NCBI GenBank assembly: GCA_003586115.2
Contig: QVOM02000119.1
Location: 46,240,742-46,304,741, forward strand
DNA length: 64,000 bases
Source: Salvator merianae
Taxonomy: Eukaryota > Chordata > Lepidosauria > Squamata > Teiidae
Direction of reading: 5' to 3'
Below the pieces are notes generated by a model. The model did no database searches, was not told the origin of the DNA, and saw only the letters and a program-made list of their open reading frames with translations. Positions 39,301-45,295 of the stretch are shown piece after piece; the stretch's first letter is position 1; the number at the start of each line of letters is the position of its first letter. Position numbers and translations under genes: made by a program.

Positions 39301-40587
39301 TGCTTCTGCTTTCTCCTTTGCCACTACCATGTACAGGTGAGGGAGAAAAAAACAGGAGGCAGTGACAAAGGAGAGAAGGCAAGCGGGCACTGGTCAGGGA
39401 TGCTGCTGTTGCTCCCACTGCTTCATTCATCAGCATTTAATGTTTCTCTTCTCTTTCTTCCTCTCCCCTCTCCTCCCAGCCTCTCAGGAGTTGAGCTGAG
39501 CCTATACTTTTTCTCCTCCTCTCCCCCCAACCTCTTTAAGTATTGTCCAGGCCACAGCTTTTTTCGCCTCTCCTTCATGAAAAAGTGGGGGAAAAGTAAA
39601 CCAAAGCAAACACAAAGCATTAGTCTTTCAGGCAGGGGAACACCCCCACCAAGGAGACACCTATCTCCACAATTGCGTTCTTTTGCCTTTGCAAAAAATA
39701 AGAAAATGGAGACTAAACAGGGAAGAAGGGGAAACGATGCATGAGGCAAGGAGAAATGGAGGGGCAATGGCGCTGTGCCTCTAGAACACCCACAAGTTCC
39801 AGTACCGGGCAAGAGGGAAATGGAACTGTCCTTCTGCCCACGCCAAATGGTCCCCTTCCAATCACATCTTGAAAAATTAAAACAAACTAATGAGGTCGAA
39901 CTGTCTCAGTGCTGATAAAACTCGGTTAAACGATAGTCTCTTTATCCGCAGTTTAGTCCAGAAATGGATTTTTAGGTGTAGTCCCTTGGAGCAAAAGAAA
40001 GGCTGAAGCAGCTTTAAAATTAAAATGTGACCACAGCCTTGGTGTCATGACATCATGCACAAGCACGACACTGCTCTGACTATGGACACAGAAGTAAAGT
40101 GGCATACCTGAGGTGCCATGAGCACATCAGTTTTCCATGCGAATTCCACAGCTCTCACCTGTATGTTAATTACGTCCAGGTGTCACAGAGAGCCTGGCCT
40201 TGTTTGGTGAAGCACCTAGAAGTTCTAGGTCTCTTTATTGCTGTTCAGTATTTTCACGCAGCGGTTTGACACACACCTACTTGGGGGTTTGCAATAATTA
40301 AGATGTTTAAAAGCAAAATTAAAATAGATTTAAAAAGTGCAGACATATGATCCTCAAAGTGAATAGTCCTTGGCATTGACATGATTATCTCTGTGGCATT
40401 TAAATAATAATGTAAACACAAAACAAACACAAAATTACAAATATTTTACCCAAGCTTTTATTTTCTCCTCTTCTAACAACGTTAATGTTTCATCTGAAAT
40501 CATATGATCCATTATATAAGAGGTCTTGATGTCTTTTTCCAAAGCTTCACGATTCTGCAGCAAACAATTTCGAGCCTTCAAATCCAT
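176..40587 (-). CDS. APAF1: APAF1 gene, 5' part: 17 coding exons, 3' end outside the window
   Basis: The product is the cytosolic apoptosome scaffold. On binding cytochrome c and dATP/ATP it forms a wheel that recruits and activates procaspase-9. Spliced coding pieces read continuously from the ATG at 40587 to the donor after 176, giving 864 codons. The order is CARD (about residues 1-90), NB-ARC ATPase (about 105-415) with P-loop GMAGCGKT (lysine at residue 160) and Walker B LVLDDIW (aspartates 243/244), winged-helix and helical domains (to about 590), then WD40 repeats. All introns have GT-AG ends and the phases are mutually compatible. No frameshift or stop was seen, so the gene looks functional. 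About a third of the protein, the remaining WD40 repeats, lies beyond position 1. Identification rests on strong resemblance to human APAF1 in every exon and on head-to-head placement with IKBIP, as in mammals. Confidence 0.97.
544..766. mobile_element. Palindromic MITE, family copy A (223 bp)
   Basis: The left arm (GGGTCCAAACACACCTAAG, then TTTTAATCCAGCTT) is repeated inverted at the right end (AAACTTAGGTGTGACTAGGCCC). The inverted similarity extends about 90 bases inward, so the whole element folds on itself. Related copies lie at 48179-48400 and 53409-53615. It sits in the APAF1 intron between 307 and 1608; the rest of that intron shows nothing recognised. No transposase. The superfamily is undecided because target duplications are unclear. 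Confidence 0.75.
1608..1766 (-). CDS. APAF1: APAF1 coding exon 16 (residues 768-820, WD40 repeat)
   Basis: It encodes [19 protein letters not shown], then [20 protein letters not shown] and AKNKLF, matching the human exon with MEVIVKCCSWSADGARIMVA. It has 53 codons in phase 0, AAAG acceptor and GTAAGT donor. Confidence 0.96.
2100..2247. mobile_element. Foldback element of about 148 bp
   Basis: The left arm CATCCAGACATCACTTATTT (2101 on) and the right arm (ending AGTAGGAGATATCTGGATG) are inverted copies. The inner parts TATTTGGATATTTTGGAACA and the complement of TGTTCTGGAATATCCAAATA also match. The arms are about 60 bases with a loop of about 25 bases. This is MITE-like and non-coding. Confidence 0.65.
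3170..3280 (+). mobile_element. Short BovB LINE relic
   Basis: A plus-strand frame reads [16 protein letters not shown], which resembles the BovB reverse-transcriptase tail VVMYGCESWTVKKAEH. It is only about 110 bases long and ends abruptly. Confidence 0.45.
3790..4190. repeat. Degenerate minisatellite, roughly 70-90 bp units
   Basis: The phrase AAAGCATCTCAGGCTTAAAG recurs with variation at about 3840, 3908, 4060 and 4098. It is joined by GGCATGAAAGCT-like and AACAGACTAGAG-like pieces. ACATGGAGGTTC plus AACTGTAATA occurs twice, at about 3802 and 4012. The units have drifted, so this is an old tandem array. It has no coding content. Confidence 0.6.
4238..5830 (-). mobile_element. BovB (RTE) LINE fragment with degenerate reverse transcriptase
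   Basis: Read on the minus strand, frames include [20 protein letters not shown], the BovB reverse-transcriptase motif, preceded by [16 protein letters not shown]. Further upstream is an [16 protein letters not shown] region. The low-coordinate end carries the BovB 3' end phrase GTGACCCCATGGACC and TTGTTGTTGTTCAG. Several frameshifts and stops show it is dead. It lies in the 9.1-kb APAF1 intron. Confidence 0.85.
6080..6550 (+). mobile_element. L2-type LINE 3' fragment (copy A)
   Basis: Translation gives [20 protein letters not shown], then a relic of the [15 protein letters not shown] tail and a KTHLF ending, as in the C-terminus of L2/Maui-like reverse transcriptases. It ends with a GGGCGGGATAAAAATGCAAA-type 3' end and an AAATA-rich tail. 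The same family occurs at 44640-45295 and 56240-56835. Clade assignment is from memory of the protein tail. Confidence 0.7.
6560..7990. other. Intronic stretch without a recognised gene
   Basis: This part of the 9.1-kb APAF1 intron is AT-rich. It contains a 96-codon minus-strand open frame (7348-7638) that I do not recognise and that has no splice or start context. It may be further transposon sequence. Confidence 0.3.
7990..8990 (+). mobile_element. L1-type LINE ORF1 relic
   Basis: The frames read [20 protein letters not shown], then a coiled-coil-like stretch ([20 protein letters not shown]), then [20 protein letters not shown], resembling the L1 ORF1p C-terminal domain. Stops interrupt every part. 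An AATAAA-containing AT-rich stretch follows near 8980. Identification is by overall pattern only. Confidence 0.5.
10873..10998 (-). CDS. APAF1: APAF1 coding exon 15 (residues 726-767, WD40 repeat)
   Basis: It encodes [20 protein letters not shown], then [20 protein letters not shown], a canonical WD40 blade with GH, SPDD and SADGTLK motifs. It has 42 codons in phase 0, GCAG acceptor and GTATGC donor. The following intron, about 9.1 kb, is the longest intron within the coding part of the gene. Confidence 0.96.
10999..13026. other. APAF1 intron, no recognised element
   Basis: Two kilobases of AT-rich intron between the exons ending at 13027 and starting at 10998. I saw no transposon, exon or conserved open frame. 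Confidence 0.4.
13027..13161 (-). CDS. APAF1: APAF1 coding exon 14 (residues 681-725, WD40 repeat)
   Basis: It encodes [20 protein letters not shown], then [20 protein letters not shown], corresponding to the human repeat with HLLLATGSSD. It has 45 codons in phase 0, TTTAG acceptor and GTAAGT donor. It diverges more from human than the flanking repeats do. Confidence 0.95.
13880..15515 (+). mobile_element. CR1 LINE fragment (copy A)
   Basis: The order is endonuclease/RT linker ([21 protein letters not shown]), [29 protein letters not shown] and the RT tail [20 protein letters not shown] with HLEYCVQF. This is the standard CR1 reverse-transcriptase order. It has stops and frameshifts and is inactive. 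It lies in an APAF1 intron in antisense orientation to the gene. Confidence 0.88.
15540..16755. other. APAF1 intron, no recognised element
   Basis: AT-rich intron sequence downstream of the CR1 piece. It contains a short TGCATCCCTG...CAGGGATGCA inverted repeat near 15655-15690. No gene was recognised. Confidence 0.35.
16756..16881 (-). CDS. APAF1: APAF1 coding exon 13 (residues 639-680, WD40 repeat)
   Basis: It encodes [20 protein letters not shown], then [20 protein letters not shown], a standard WD40 blade. It has 42 codons in phase 0 with TATAG acceptor and GTAAGC donor. Confidence 0.96.
17560..18060. repeat. Dispersed repeat related to the 25.1-25.7 kb foldback
   Basis: The segment CCTAGGGCTGAGTTTGCTAG to TCCTCATGTAAGAAGGGCAA (17925-17980) resembles the right arm of the element near 25550 (CTAGGGCTGTTTGCTAGGTG). 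The region is GC-richer than its surroundings. The class is not identified. Confidence 0.45.
18175..18677 (+). mobile_element. CR1 LINE 3' fragment (copy B)
   Basis: It contains the CR1 RT tail ([10 protein letters not shown], then [14 protein letters not shown]), the 3' UTR phrase AGGCTGGACAGACATCTGTC, and ends in the octamer-like tail ATTCTATGATTCTATGAT. The octamer tail is diagnostic of CR1. It is 5'-truncated, as usual. Confidence 0.9.
18964..19090 (-). CDS. APAF1: APAF1 coding exon 12 (residues 596-638, first WD40 repeat)
   Basis: It starts with one base completing the split codon, then [20 protein letters not shown] and [20 protein letters not shown]. This is the first blade of the WD40 propeller that binds cytochrome c in the human complex. 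Length is 127 bases, with TCAG acceptor and GTAAGA donor. Confidence 0.96.
19091..20900. other. APAF1 intron, no recognised element
   Basis: About 1.8 kb of AT-rich intron. I found no transposon protein, exon or clear palindrome here. Confidence 0.35.
20901..21085 (-). CDS. APAF1: APAF1 coding exon 11 (residues 535-595, helical domain into WD40 linker)
   Basis: It encodes [20 protein letters not shown], then [17 protein letters not shown] and [15 protein letters not shown]. The sequence at the 3' end offers two overlapping donors. I chose the GTAAGC at 20900-20899 because it leaves two bases, which the next exon's single leading base completes (phase 2, as in human) and which recreates the human-like VNKK. 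The other donor would shift the frame. Confidence 0.94.
21086..21985. other. APAF1 intron, no recognised element
   Basis: About 0.9 kb of AT-rich intron between exons 10 and 11 with nothing recognised. Confidence 0.35.
21986..22099 (-). CDS. APAF1: APAF1 coding exon 10 (residues 497-534, helical domain 2)
   Basis: It encodes [20 protein letters not shown], then [18 protein letters not shown], almost identical to human. It has 38 codons in phase 0, with a pyrimidine-rich acceptor ending AAG and the donor GTACAA. The open frame runs past both splice sites, but only this part resembles the family. Confidence 0.96.
22276..22335. repeat. AT-rich microsatellite
   Basis: Runs of ATACTATACTATGATATACT and ATAATATAATATAATAC form a short imperfect pentamer repeat in an APAF1 intron. 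Confidence 0.7.
22590..22960. repeat. Dispersed reptile repeat, class not identified
   Basis: The order is TATATTGCTTCCCATTAAAA, GAAGCGATTTACAAAACA, an AAAACATGACTAAAATCAAC spacer, GGAAAGGCCTGGGTAAA, and a stretch ending in a TCTAGTAATCAC-like piece. I recall this order from other reptile genomes. A related start (AAGATCTCAGGGAAGCTCAC) is at 37275-37345. Confidence 0.45.
23280..23405 (-). CDS. APAF1: APAF1 coding exon 9 (residues 455-496, helical domain 2)
   Basis: It encodes [20 protein letters not shown] and [19 protein letters not shown], matching the human helical-domain segment. It has exactly 42 codons with phase-0 ends, a GTAG acceptor and a GTAAGT donor. Confidence 0.96.
23406..24758. 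other. APAF1 intron, no recognised element
   Basis: It contains a GC-richer patch at 24180-24425 with two overlapping open frames of 72 and 74 codons. I recognise neither. The rest is ordinary AT-rich intron. Confidence 0.35.
24759..24926 (-). CDS. APAF1: APAF1 coding exon 8 (residues 399-454, winged-helix domain)
   Basis: It encodes [20 protein letters not shown], then [15 protein letters not shown] and [15 protein letters not shown], the winged-helix region ending in the conserved LHDLQ histidine motif of NB-ARC proteins. The histidine contacts ADP in the inactive human structure. It has 56 whole codons, a CTAG acceptor and a GTATGT donor. Confidence 0.97.
25150..25670. mobile_element. Large foldback (palindromic) element of about 520 bp
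   Basis: The left arm near 25190-25255 (CATGCTCTTCTTACATGAGG, GATGGAACACCTAGCAAAT) is repeated inverted near 25545-25610 (GCTAGGTGTTCCACCT, CCCTCAGGTAGGAAGGG). A perfect 13-base inner stem, ACATCAGGCTGCA / TGCAGCCTGATGT, lies at 25447-25486. The outer limits are approximate. No transposase is linked with confidence; an unrecognised 92-codon frame (25672-25950, minus) directly adjoins it. Confidence 0.5.
26100..26360. repeat. Tandem duplication, two units of about 133 bp
   Basis: Both units contain TTTTAAGCCAAATGCAGAT, AGATGTAAATT, GTGTAGGTTTCAAT, AAGTTGCTTAGTATAGGACT and GACCAATAGGCTG in order, with a few substitutions and a small deletion in the second. This is a local duplication within an APAF1 intron. 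Confidence 0.85.
27256..27334. mobile_element. 79-bp mariner-type mini-element with TA duplication
   Basis: It begins CAGGGTAGGCTACGGAAAAG and ends with the inverse (CTTTTCTGTGGCCCACCCTG). It is flanked by TA on both sides. Arms of about 30 bases surround a loop of about 18. Size and design parallel human MADE1, but the terminal sequence differs. Confidence 0.8.
27604..27842 (-). CDS. APAF1: APAF1 coding exon 7 (residues 319-398, helical and winged-helix region)
   Basis: This is one of the best-conserved exons: [35 protein letters not shown] and [18 protein letters not shown] are nearly identical to human. GSPL is the family GxP motif that contacts the nucleotide. The exon is 239 bases, entered with two bases of a split glycine codon and left in phase 0 after PSK. 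Donor is GTAAAA. Confidence 0.97.
27843..29822. other. APAF1 intron, no recognised element
   Basis: About 2 kb of intron. A 78-codon plus-strand frame at 29042-29278 is not recognised. Nothing else stands out. Confidence 0.35.
29823..29954 (-). CDS. APAF1: APAF1 coding exon 6 (residues 275-318, helical domain 1)
   Basis: It encodes [20 protein letters not shown], followed by LSLYVN and [13 protein letters not shown], aligning with human residues that link the nucleotide-binding core to the helical domain. The exon is 132 bases with CCAG acceptor and GTAAGA donor. It is somewhat more diverged from human than the neighbouring exons. Confidence 0.95.
29955..31194. other. APAF1 intron, no recognised element
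   Basis: About 1.2 kb of intron with a mildly GC-richer patch at 30650-30870. No protein or repeat family was recognised. Confidence 0.35.
31195..31307 (-). CDS. APAF1: APAF1 coding exon 5 (residues 237-274, Walker B and sensor)
   Basis: It contains the Walker B strand [11 protein letters not shown] (aspartates 243 and 244, human numbering kept) and the sensor-type motif [10 protein letters not shown], where human has LLTTRDKSV. The exon is 113 bases with TAG acceptor and GTAAGG donor. These residues coordinate magnesium and sense the gamma-phosphate in the apoptosome ATPase family. Confidence 0.97.
31468..31493. repeat. (ATC)n microsatellite
   Basis: Eight or so ATC units followed by ATTATTG, in an APAF1 intron. 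Confidence 0.85.
33240..34235 (+). mobile_element. BovB (RTE) LINE, internally deleted
   Basis: A 125-codon frame (33389-33766) holds the region between endonuclease and RT ([20 protein letters not shown], then EELCKKD and [14 protein letters not shown]). Then come the RT motif DYDKAFD-like (DYDKAFDYG) near 33980 and a jump to the 3' end (GPWGCK-type phrase, GTGGTCCATGGGGTTGCAAA). Most of the RT is missing around 34020-34040. It is antisense to APAF1. Confidence 0.85.
34780..34963 (-). CDS. APAF1: APAF1 coding exon 4 (residues 176-236, NB-ARC)
   Basis: It encodes [20 protein letters not shown], then NLCVRLDQD, then [18 protein letters not shown], which matches the human exon closely. The acceptor TTAG and donor GTATTG are intact. 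Length is 184 bases, entering with two bases and leaving with two bases of a split arginine codon. Confidence 0.96.
35095..35890 (-). mobile_element. Tc1/mariner-type transposase relic
   Basis: On the minus strand the frames give a helix-turn-helix [20 protein letters not shown] followed by FQDTG. After frameshifts there is [20 protein letters not shown], then [18 protein letters not shown]. This is the order of the Tc1 DNA-binding and central catalytic regions. The C-terminal catalytic part is missing and no terminal repeats were found. Confidence 0.75.
36489..36686 (-). CDS. APAF1: APAF1 coding exon 3 (residues 110-175, NB-ARC P-loop)
   Basis: This exon carries the nucleotide-binding P-loop GMAGCGKT, with the lysine at residue 160 exactly as in human. 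It is preceded by [12 protein letters not shown] and followed by [14 protein letters not shown]. Length is 198 bases, with CAAG acceptor and GTATTT donor. Phase is 1 at both ends. The conserved lysine and threonine indicate intact ATP/dATP binding. Confidence 0.97.
37275..37345. repeat. Short dispersed-repeat piece
   Basis: TTTCTACCCTACCCTATACC, then CGAAGATCTCAGGGAAGCTC and ACAATAAAATCA, resembles the start of the repeat at 22590-22960. The rest of this intron (36687-38296) shows no recognised gene. Confidence 0.4.
38297..38486 (-). CDS. APAF1: APAF1 coding exon 2 (residues 47-109, rest of CARD and linker)
   Basis: The acceptor TTAG precedes ACTACACAG at 38486 and the donor GTAAGC follows 38297. 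The exon has 190 bases: 63 codons plus one base carried over. It encodes the second half of the CARD ([39 protein letters not shown]) and a linker ending NSMDRATSY. That linker aligns with the human GKDSVSGITSY segment, which is variably included in human isoforms. Confidence 0.96.
38990..39960. other. GC-rich block inside an AT-rich APAF1 intron
   Basis: Composition changes sharply. The block has C-rich and purine-rich tracts with several long open frames on both strands that are low-complexity (runs of serine, leucine and proline). The flanks (TTCCTCACTATCCGTAACTT and the complement of the TTTATCCGCAGTTTAGTCC end) resemble pogo/Tigger-type termini, so it may be a transposon. No transposase was recognised. 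Confidence 0.35.
40450..40587 (-). CDS. APAF1: APAF1 first coding exon (residues 1-46, CARD N-terminus)
   Basis: The start codon is the ATG at 40587-40585, chosen because the following residues [11 protein letters not shown] closely match the start of vertebrate APAF1. The 138 coding bases give exactly 46 codons, the same as in human, and end in phase 0 at a GTAAAA donor (40449-40448). This exon holds the first CARD helices ([19 protein letters not shown]), which pair with the procaspase-9 CARD. The sequence upstream of the ATG is an A-run and then 5' untranslated sequence. Confidence 0.97.
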
Positions 40588-40858
40588 TTTTTTTCAACTT
40601 GCTTCTCCCTTGCCAAACAGGAACACAAACAAGGTAACAATAAATGCACTGTAGATTTCACAATATCCTTTTAATAAACTATCCCATATTACTTAACCAC
40701 AAAAGAAATCACATTTGATGAACAATACTTGCCAGTATTTCAACTGCAATTGACTCCGGAGACATCAGTATCTTCACTGACTGCTATAATGTACTGTTCC
40801 AGAGAGAATACCAAATGCAACAAAACTTTAACAACAACATATTTTAGTTTCTTCGGCC
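40588..40858 (-). other. APAF1: Putative APAF1 5' untranslated exon sequence
   Basis: A pyrimidine-rich stretch ending TAG precedes GGCCGAAG at 40858 and looks like a real acceptor. Between it and the ATG there may be an 80-base intron: donor GTATTG after 40729, and an acceptor CTACAG before 40648. Alternatively the whole stretch may be one exon. A short upstream ORF starts in it. Human APAF1 also begins translation after a noncoding first exon. Exact boundaries are inference. Confidence 0.4.
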
Positions 40859-41499
40859 CTAGAAGAAAAAAAAAGATTGATTATAACCTAATTTGAATAA
40901 CTTGAATAATTTTAATATAGATTCATTTCAATATTCTGATATCATAGGTTCTATACAGATTCAAATTTAAAAAGTTATCAGATGAACTTCCTCTAACTTT
41001 CTACTGGTTCTTTAAAATTGGGGGGGGGTTGCATTGTTTTAGCTAGTTGTTGTTTGTATGAACTTTAGTCATGAAGAACTGCCCACTCTTGGCTGCAGGA
41101 TCCAGGAGGGAGGGGACAGTCTGAGGTGAGGAGGGAATTTTGACTCTATGTAAATGAGCATTTAGGAGCCATTCAGTCTTTCTACAAAGAAAGCTCCACA
41201 AACGAAACCAACGGGTCTGCAACAGCCAGGCCTGCTGAATTCTGACCATGAAAAGGTACTGACCATCGGATCAGCGCTGTCTGCATGACAGTGCTAGTCC
41301 AGCCCAGCCCACATTGTAATCTCAAAGCTTGAGTGAGCTTCGGGCTGGACGCTGAGGCTCTCGGAGTAGCATTTTAGGGTGTGCTTTGGTGCGCCGCCAA
41401 AATCATTTCCCTGGTAGCCCCGAACACAGAGGTGTTCCTCTGCATGGCACATGTCCTTGTTTGGATCAGAGCCCACTGTCCACCCATAGTCATGATTAA

Positions 41500-41658
41500 C
41501 ATGATTAAAATGTGACTACCGGTGATATTCTGCTTGAGAATGCCCAGAAACAATTGGTGGGCCACTGCATGAGATAGGATGCTGCACAAGATGGGCCTGG
41601 CCTGATCTAGCAGGGTTCCTCTTATGTTCACACACATACACACACACATACACACATA
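41500..41658. repeat. Dispersed LINE-like 3' tail and (CA)n/(CATA)n microsatellite
   Basis: GATGCTGCACAAGATGGGCC, then TGGCCTGATCTAGCAGGGTT and CCTCTTATGTTC, is a phrase common at the 3' end of a squamate interspersed repeat. It is followed by about 28 bases of CACACA/CATACA repeat. The Tc1-type element starts directly at the TA inside that microsatellite. Confidence 0.5.
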
Positions 41659-43599
41659 CACTAGTGGCCAAAATTGTGGAAACCTTTTGGAAAAAGTGTA
41701 TTTTTGAGGTTTGAAGGCTCATAACACCACTTTGTTTTTGGAGTAACCCCATAAAATGATATATCAATGGAAAGATAATTTAATCAAGAACGTAATGCAA
41801 TAACTTTTATGAATGATTTTTTAACAGAACAGCAGTTATAAAGAAGAAAAGTGAAACACACAGAAAAAATGAGATTTACAAAAGTTCTCACTATGGCAGT
41901 TAATACTTAATTGGGTAAACTTTAGCCTTAATTACAGCCTTACAACGCCTTCCCATGGAGTGAACCAAGTTTTTTAGTTCTGCAGCTGTTATAATCTGAA
42001 ACCACAATTCAATTATTGTTTGTATTAATTTGGTTTTATTGTTGCGTTTCTTCTGACTAACAAGTTCCTTTAGTCGGCCCCATAGATTTTCTATTGGGTT
42101 AAGGACTGGGCTATTCCCAGGCCATTCCAGCAGTGGAATACGATTATCTTGAAACCACTTTTTGCACACAGCAGCAACATGACATGGAGCTGAATCCTGT
42201 TGAAATATAAATGCTTCACGATCTGAGAAAAGATCACATGCGGAAAGGCTTAAGTTTGGGCTCAAGTATTTCATTTATGTATTTTGGGGCATTTATATCC
42301 CCATTAATCATGCAAATTCTGCCCACGCCTTTTGATGTCATACAACCCCAGATCATAACACTAACTGGGTGTTTCATGGTAGGTGTAATGCAATCAGGAT
42401 GCAGATCTCCGATTCTTCTCCTCGCGTATTTTATGCCATCACTACCAAACAGGGAGATTCTGGTCTCGTCACTCCTAATAACACTGTCCCATTGTTCCGC
42501 TGTCCAGTAAACATAGGTTTTAGTCCAGTTTAATCTCTTCAACCTTTGTTTACGAGATAAAAATGGCTTTCTTCGTGGAATTCTAGCATTTAAACCAAAT
42601 TCCTACAATCTGCACCAAACAATCCTTGCACTCAACTTCACATTGCATTGCACCATTTCATCTTGTATACAGCCAGATGATTTTCTTCAGTCACCTAGGC
42701 ACAGTCTCTTCATTTTTCTATCATCATTTCCTGTTGTGTACCTTTTCCTGCCTTTACCAGTCCGGTTTTGTAGTGACTGAGGGTGTGATCAGACGGGCTA
42801 ATTCGGGCGACTTCCAGTCGCTCAGAGGGCGGGCATTCCAAACTGGCAAGCTAATTCGGGCGACTTCCGGTCAACTTCCGGTCGCTCAGAGGGCGGGCAT
42901 GCCAAACTGGAAGCTCGTAGCTTCATCTTCACGTCGCCCCGAGGTCCCGTCGCAGCGACTTTTCCTACAGTCGCTTCTCAGTAGCTCTCGGAGCGACGCT
43001 TTTTCCGAACGCTCGTAGCCGGCAGAAAAGTCACTGCTGTGGGGCCTCGGGGCGACGTGAAGACGATCCGTTTGGAATGCCCGCCCTCTGAGCGACCGGA
43101 ATTCGCCCGAATTAGCCCGTCTGATCACACCCTGAGTCTCCTTATACCTCTTCAAAAATTTAGAAATGCCACCTTTGGTTAAGTTTCCACGAATTTTTCT
43201 TCTAATTTCTTCATAACTGTTGCCTTATTCACTCAATAGTACTATTTTACATTGCTTTCTGGGTGACCAGTCAACTCTTTGTGCCATTTCTTTAATTTAA
43301 TTACATTTTATTACAAGATGACACCTGACTGGCTCTCTAAACATTCATGCTCATTGGCTACATTGAAATGAAGGAAAGCTACAAGCAAGTTGTGCTTCTT
43401 TTCTTGGTTATTTGGCTATAACTTTTGACAGAATACAGATAACTGAACAAAGTTTGTTGCAATACATTCTTGATTAAATTATATTTCCATTAATATATCA
43501 TTTTATGGGGTTACTCCAAAAAAAAAAGTGGTGTTATGAGCCATCAAACCTCAAAAATACACTTTTTCCAAAAGGTTTCCACAATTTTGGATACTAGCG
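41659..43599 (-). mobile_element. Full-length Tc1-type transposon with long terminal repeats
   Basis: It starts CACTAGTGGCCAAAATTGTG and ends with the inverse (CACAATTTTGGATACTAGCG). TA flanks both ends. The terminal repeats are about 145 bases and about 90% alike by eye. Minus-strand transposase remains include RSDETRISLFGSDG (first catalytic D), FQQDSAPCHVAAV (second D) and NSPVLNPIENLW (third, E) in two frames. A frameshift and the nested element at 42781-43132 disrupt the gene, so it is dead. Confidence 0.88.
42781..43132. mobile_element. 352-bp GC-rich foldback MITE nested in the Tc1-type element
   Basis: The left end GGGTGTGATCAGACGGGCTA and the right end (TAGCCCGTCTGATCACACCC) are perfect inverted repeats. 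The similarity continues through GGGCGGGCATTCCAAAC and CTTCACGTCGCCCCGAGG for about 100 bases per arm. The left arm carries an extra partial repeat of GCTAATTCGGGCGACTTCC. It is flanked by TGA (or by CTGAG if the first G is outside), which would suit a Harbinger-like element, but the superfamily is unproved. Confidence 0.8.
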
Positions 43600-44639
43600 T
43601 ACTCTTTATCTGGGTGCCTGTTTTCATCTGTTCTAATCTATGCTTTCTGGATTCTGTTCCCCACCACCACCACCTTTTTGTCTCCTCCTTTTGGTGGCCA
43701 CAGACCAGAGTACATACTCCTGTTCTGTAGCAGCAGTCTTTTTTATTTTGTTTTGTGGTTGGTATATTGGGTCTCTCTGTATCAGTGCTTGCCACTAGCT
43801 GTTACTGAGTCCCCCCAAAATGGAAGGACTTCAACAGTCATAATGACAGAGGTGAAACCTGAATGAGCAAAGACAGCTGGTTGGTGGGAACTAGTAGGCT
43901 ATGGTTTTTTTAGATTTTTTCCCCCCCTTTAAATAAGGTTAGTGGCCTAGGATTAGGGTTACAGCTAGGTGTATATTGTAAGTCAGAAGGGTGAATGTAG
44001 TTTAAGATCTCTTAAACTCCTATCTGTCAGAAGATTTGTAGATCTTTGAAGCAGTGTAAGCAAAATGAACATATGTGCCACCTTTAAAACAGCAATTTCA
44101 AAACCTAAGTGTTTGTTTAGAACATTATTGCTAAGAGAATAGGGAGAGAGAAAGCAGGAAAGAAAAAAAAAATTGTTGGCTACATCAGCATGAACTGTTA
44201 ACATGGGCATGTCTCAGTATGCCATATACCATACTCCTATCACTGCAACGACTGATCAAAGCAGCACACAGAATAACACAAAGCTAACTGCTTAGCGCTC
44301 AGCAACAGATGCAGCCAACATTCCCTTTCTCATCGGTGTAGAGCACTGATCCTTTAACTGTTTTTCCATCCCAGTTTCTTTCACAAGGCAATTAAATGAT
44401 CTCTTGACAGTAACTTATTTAATAAGCCTGTCACCAATCTTTTCTTGGGGACAATAAACTAATCTTACAAGTCCCTTTTCTGTTCTCAGTTCTGTGTGTT
44501 TCATACTTAAGCTTAACTGCTTGGTCTCTGCAGTCTTAAAGCATCCTTGATTAGGTTTTTCTCTTTAATTCCAAAATCTGCTAACAATTTATGCAGCCTC
44601 TCCAGCTCTCTGATTGCAAACTCAGCAGCACAGTAGACA

Positions 44640-45295
44640 GGGACAACCTTGGCCACACGGATCAAAGCTGCGGTAACCTCTAGACTAGACTATTATAATG
44701 TTTCCTCCATGAGCTGCCCTTGAAGACAGTCTAGAATCTGGAACGAATGTGCAAATAAGCAGCTAGCCTACTGGTAGAAGTCTCTAGCCAGACACACATC
44801 ACACCAGTCTTGAAAGATCTGCACTGACTGTCTACTCGCTACAGAGTTTGATTCAAGGTGACATTAATGCATAAAGCCCTTAATGGCTTGGGCCCAAAAT
44901 AACTGAAGGAGAACCTTCCTCCATATAAACATGCCAGTCTATTAAGATCCCAAAGTGTGGGCCTTCTTGTAGTTCACCACCTTCAGAGATGTGAGGGGTG
45001 GTGGCACTCGAGAAGGTCTTTTCTGTGGCAGCCCCAAGGCTTTGGAACAGCCTTCTTCTGGAGGTATGCCAGGCAACAATCTTATATGGATTCTGGTGCA
45101 TGGTTAAAACATATCTCTTCACCCAGACCTTTGATATTTAGCATCCTCTGAATGTTGTCCTGCTGAGATGGGTGGATTCTATTTTAATTGTGTTTTTCTA
45201 TATTGGTTTTATTGTTTTATTAATGCTGAGACCTGCCTTGGGACCTTCAGGTAAAGGGTGTGATATAAATACTGAGAAATAAAAATAAACAATTT
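44640..45295 (+). mobile_element. L2-type LINE 3' fragment (copy B)
   Basis: It reads HKALNGLGPK-like, then the relic of AFSVAAPRLWNSL and KTYLFTQTF, and ends with a GAGACCTGCCTTGGGACCTT 3' end and AAATAAAAATAAAC tail. Same family and orientation as the copies at 6080-6550 and 56240-56835. Confidence 0.7.

Noticed and set aside
39039..39812. Long open frames of 108, 175 and 129 codons on both strands
   Set aside because: They are low-complexity translations of purine/pyrimidine-rich tracts that overlap on opposite strands. There is no family resemblance and no splice context.
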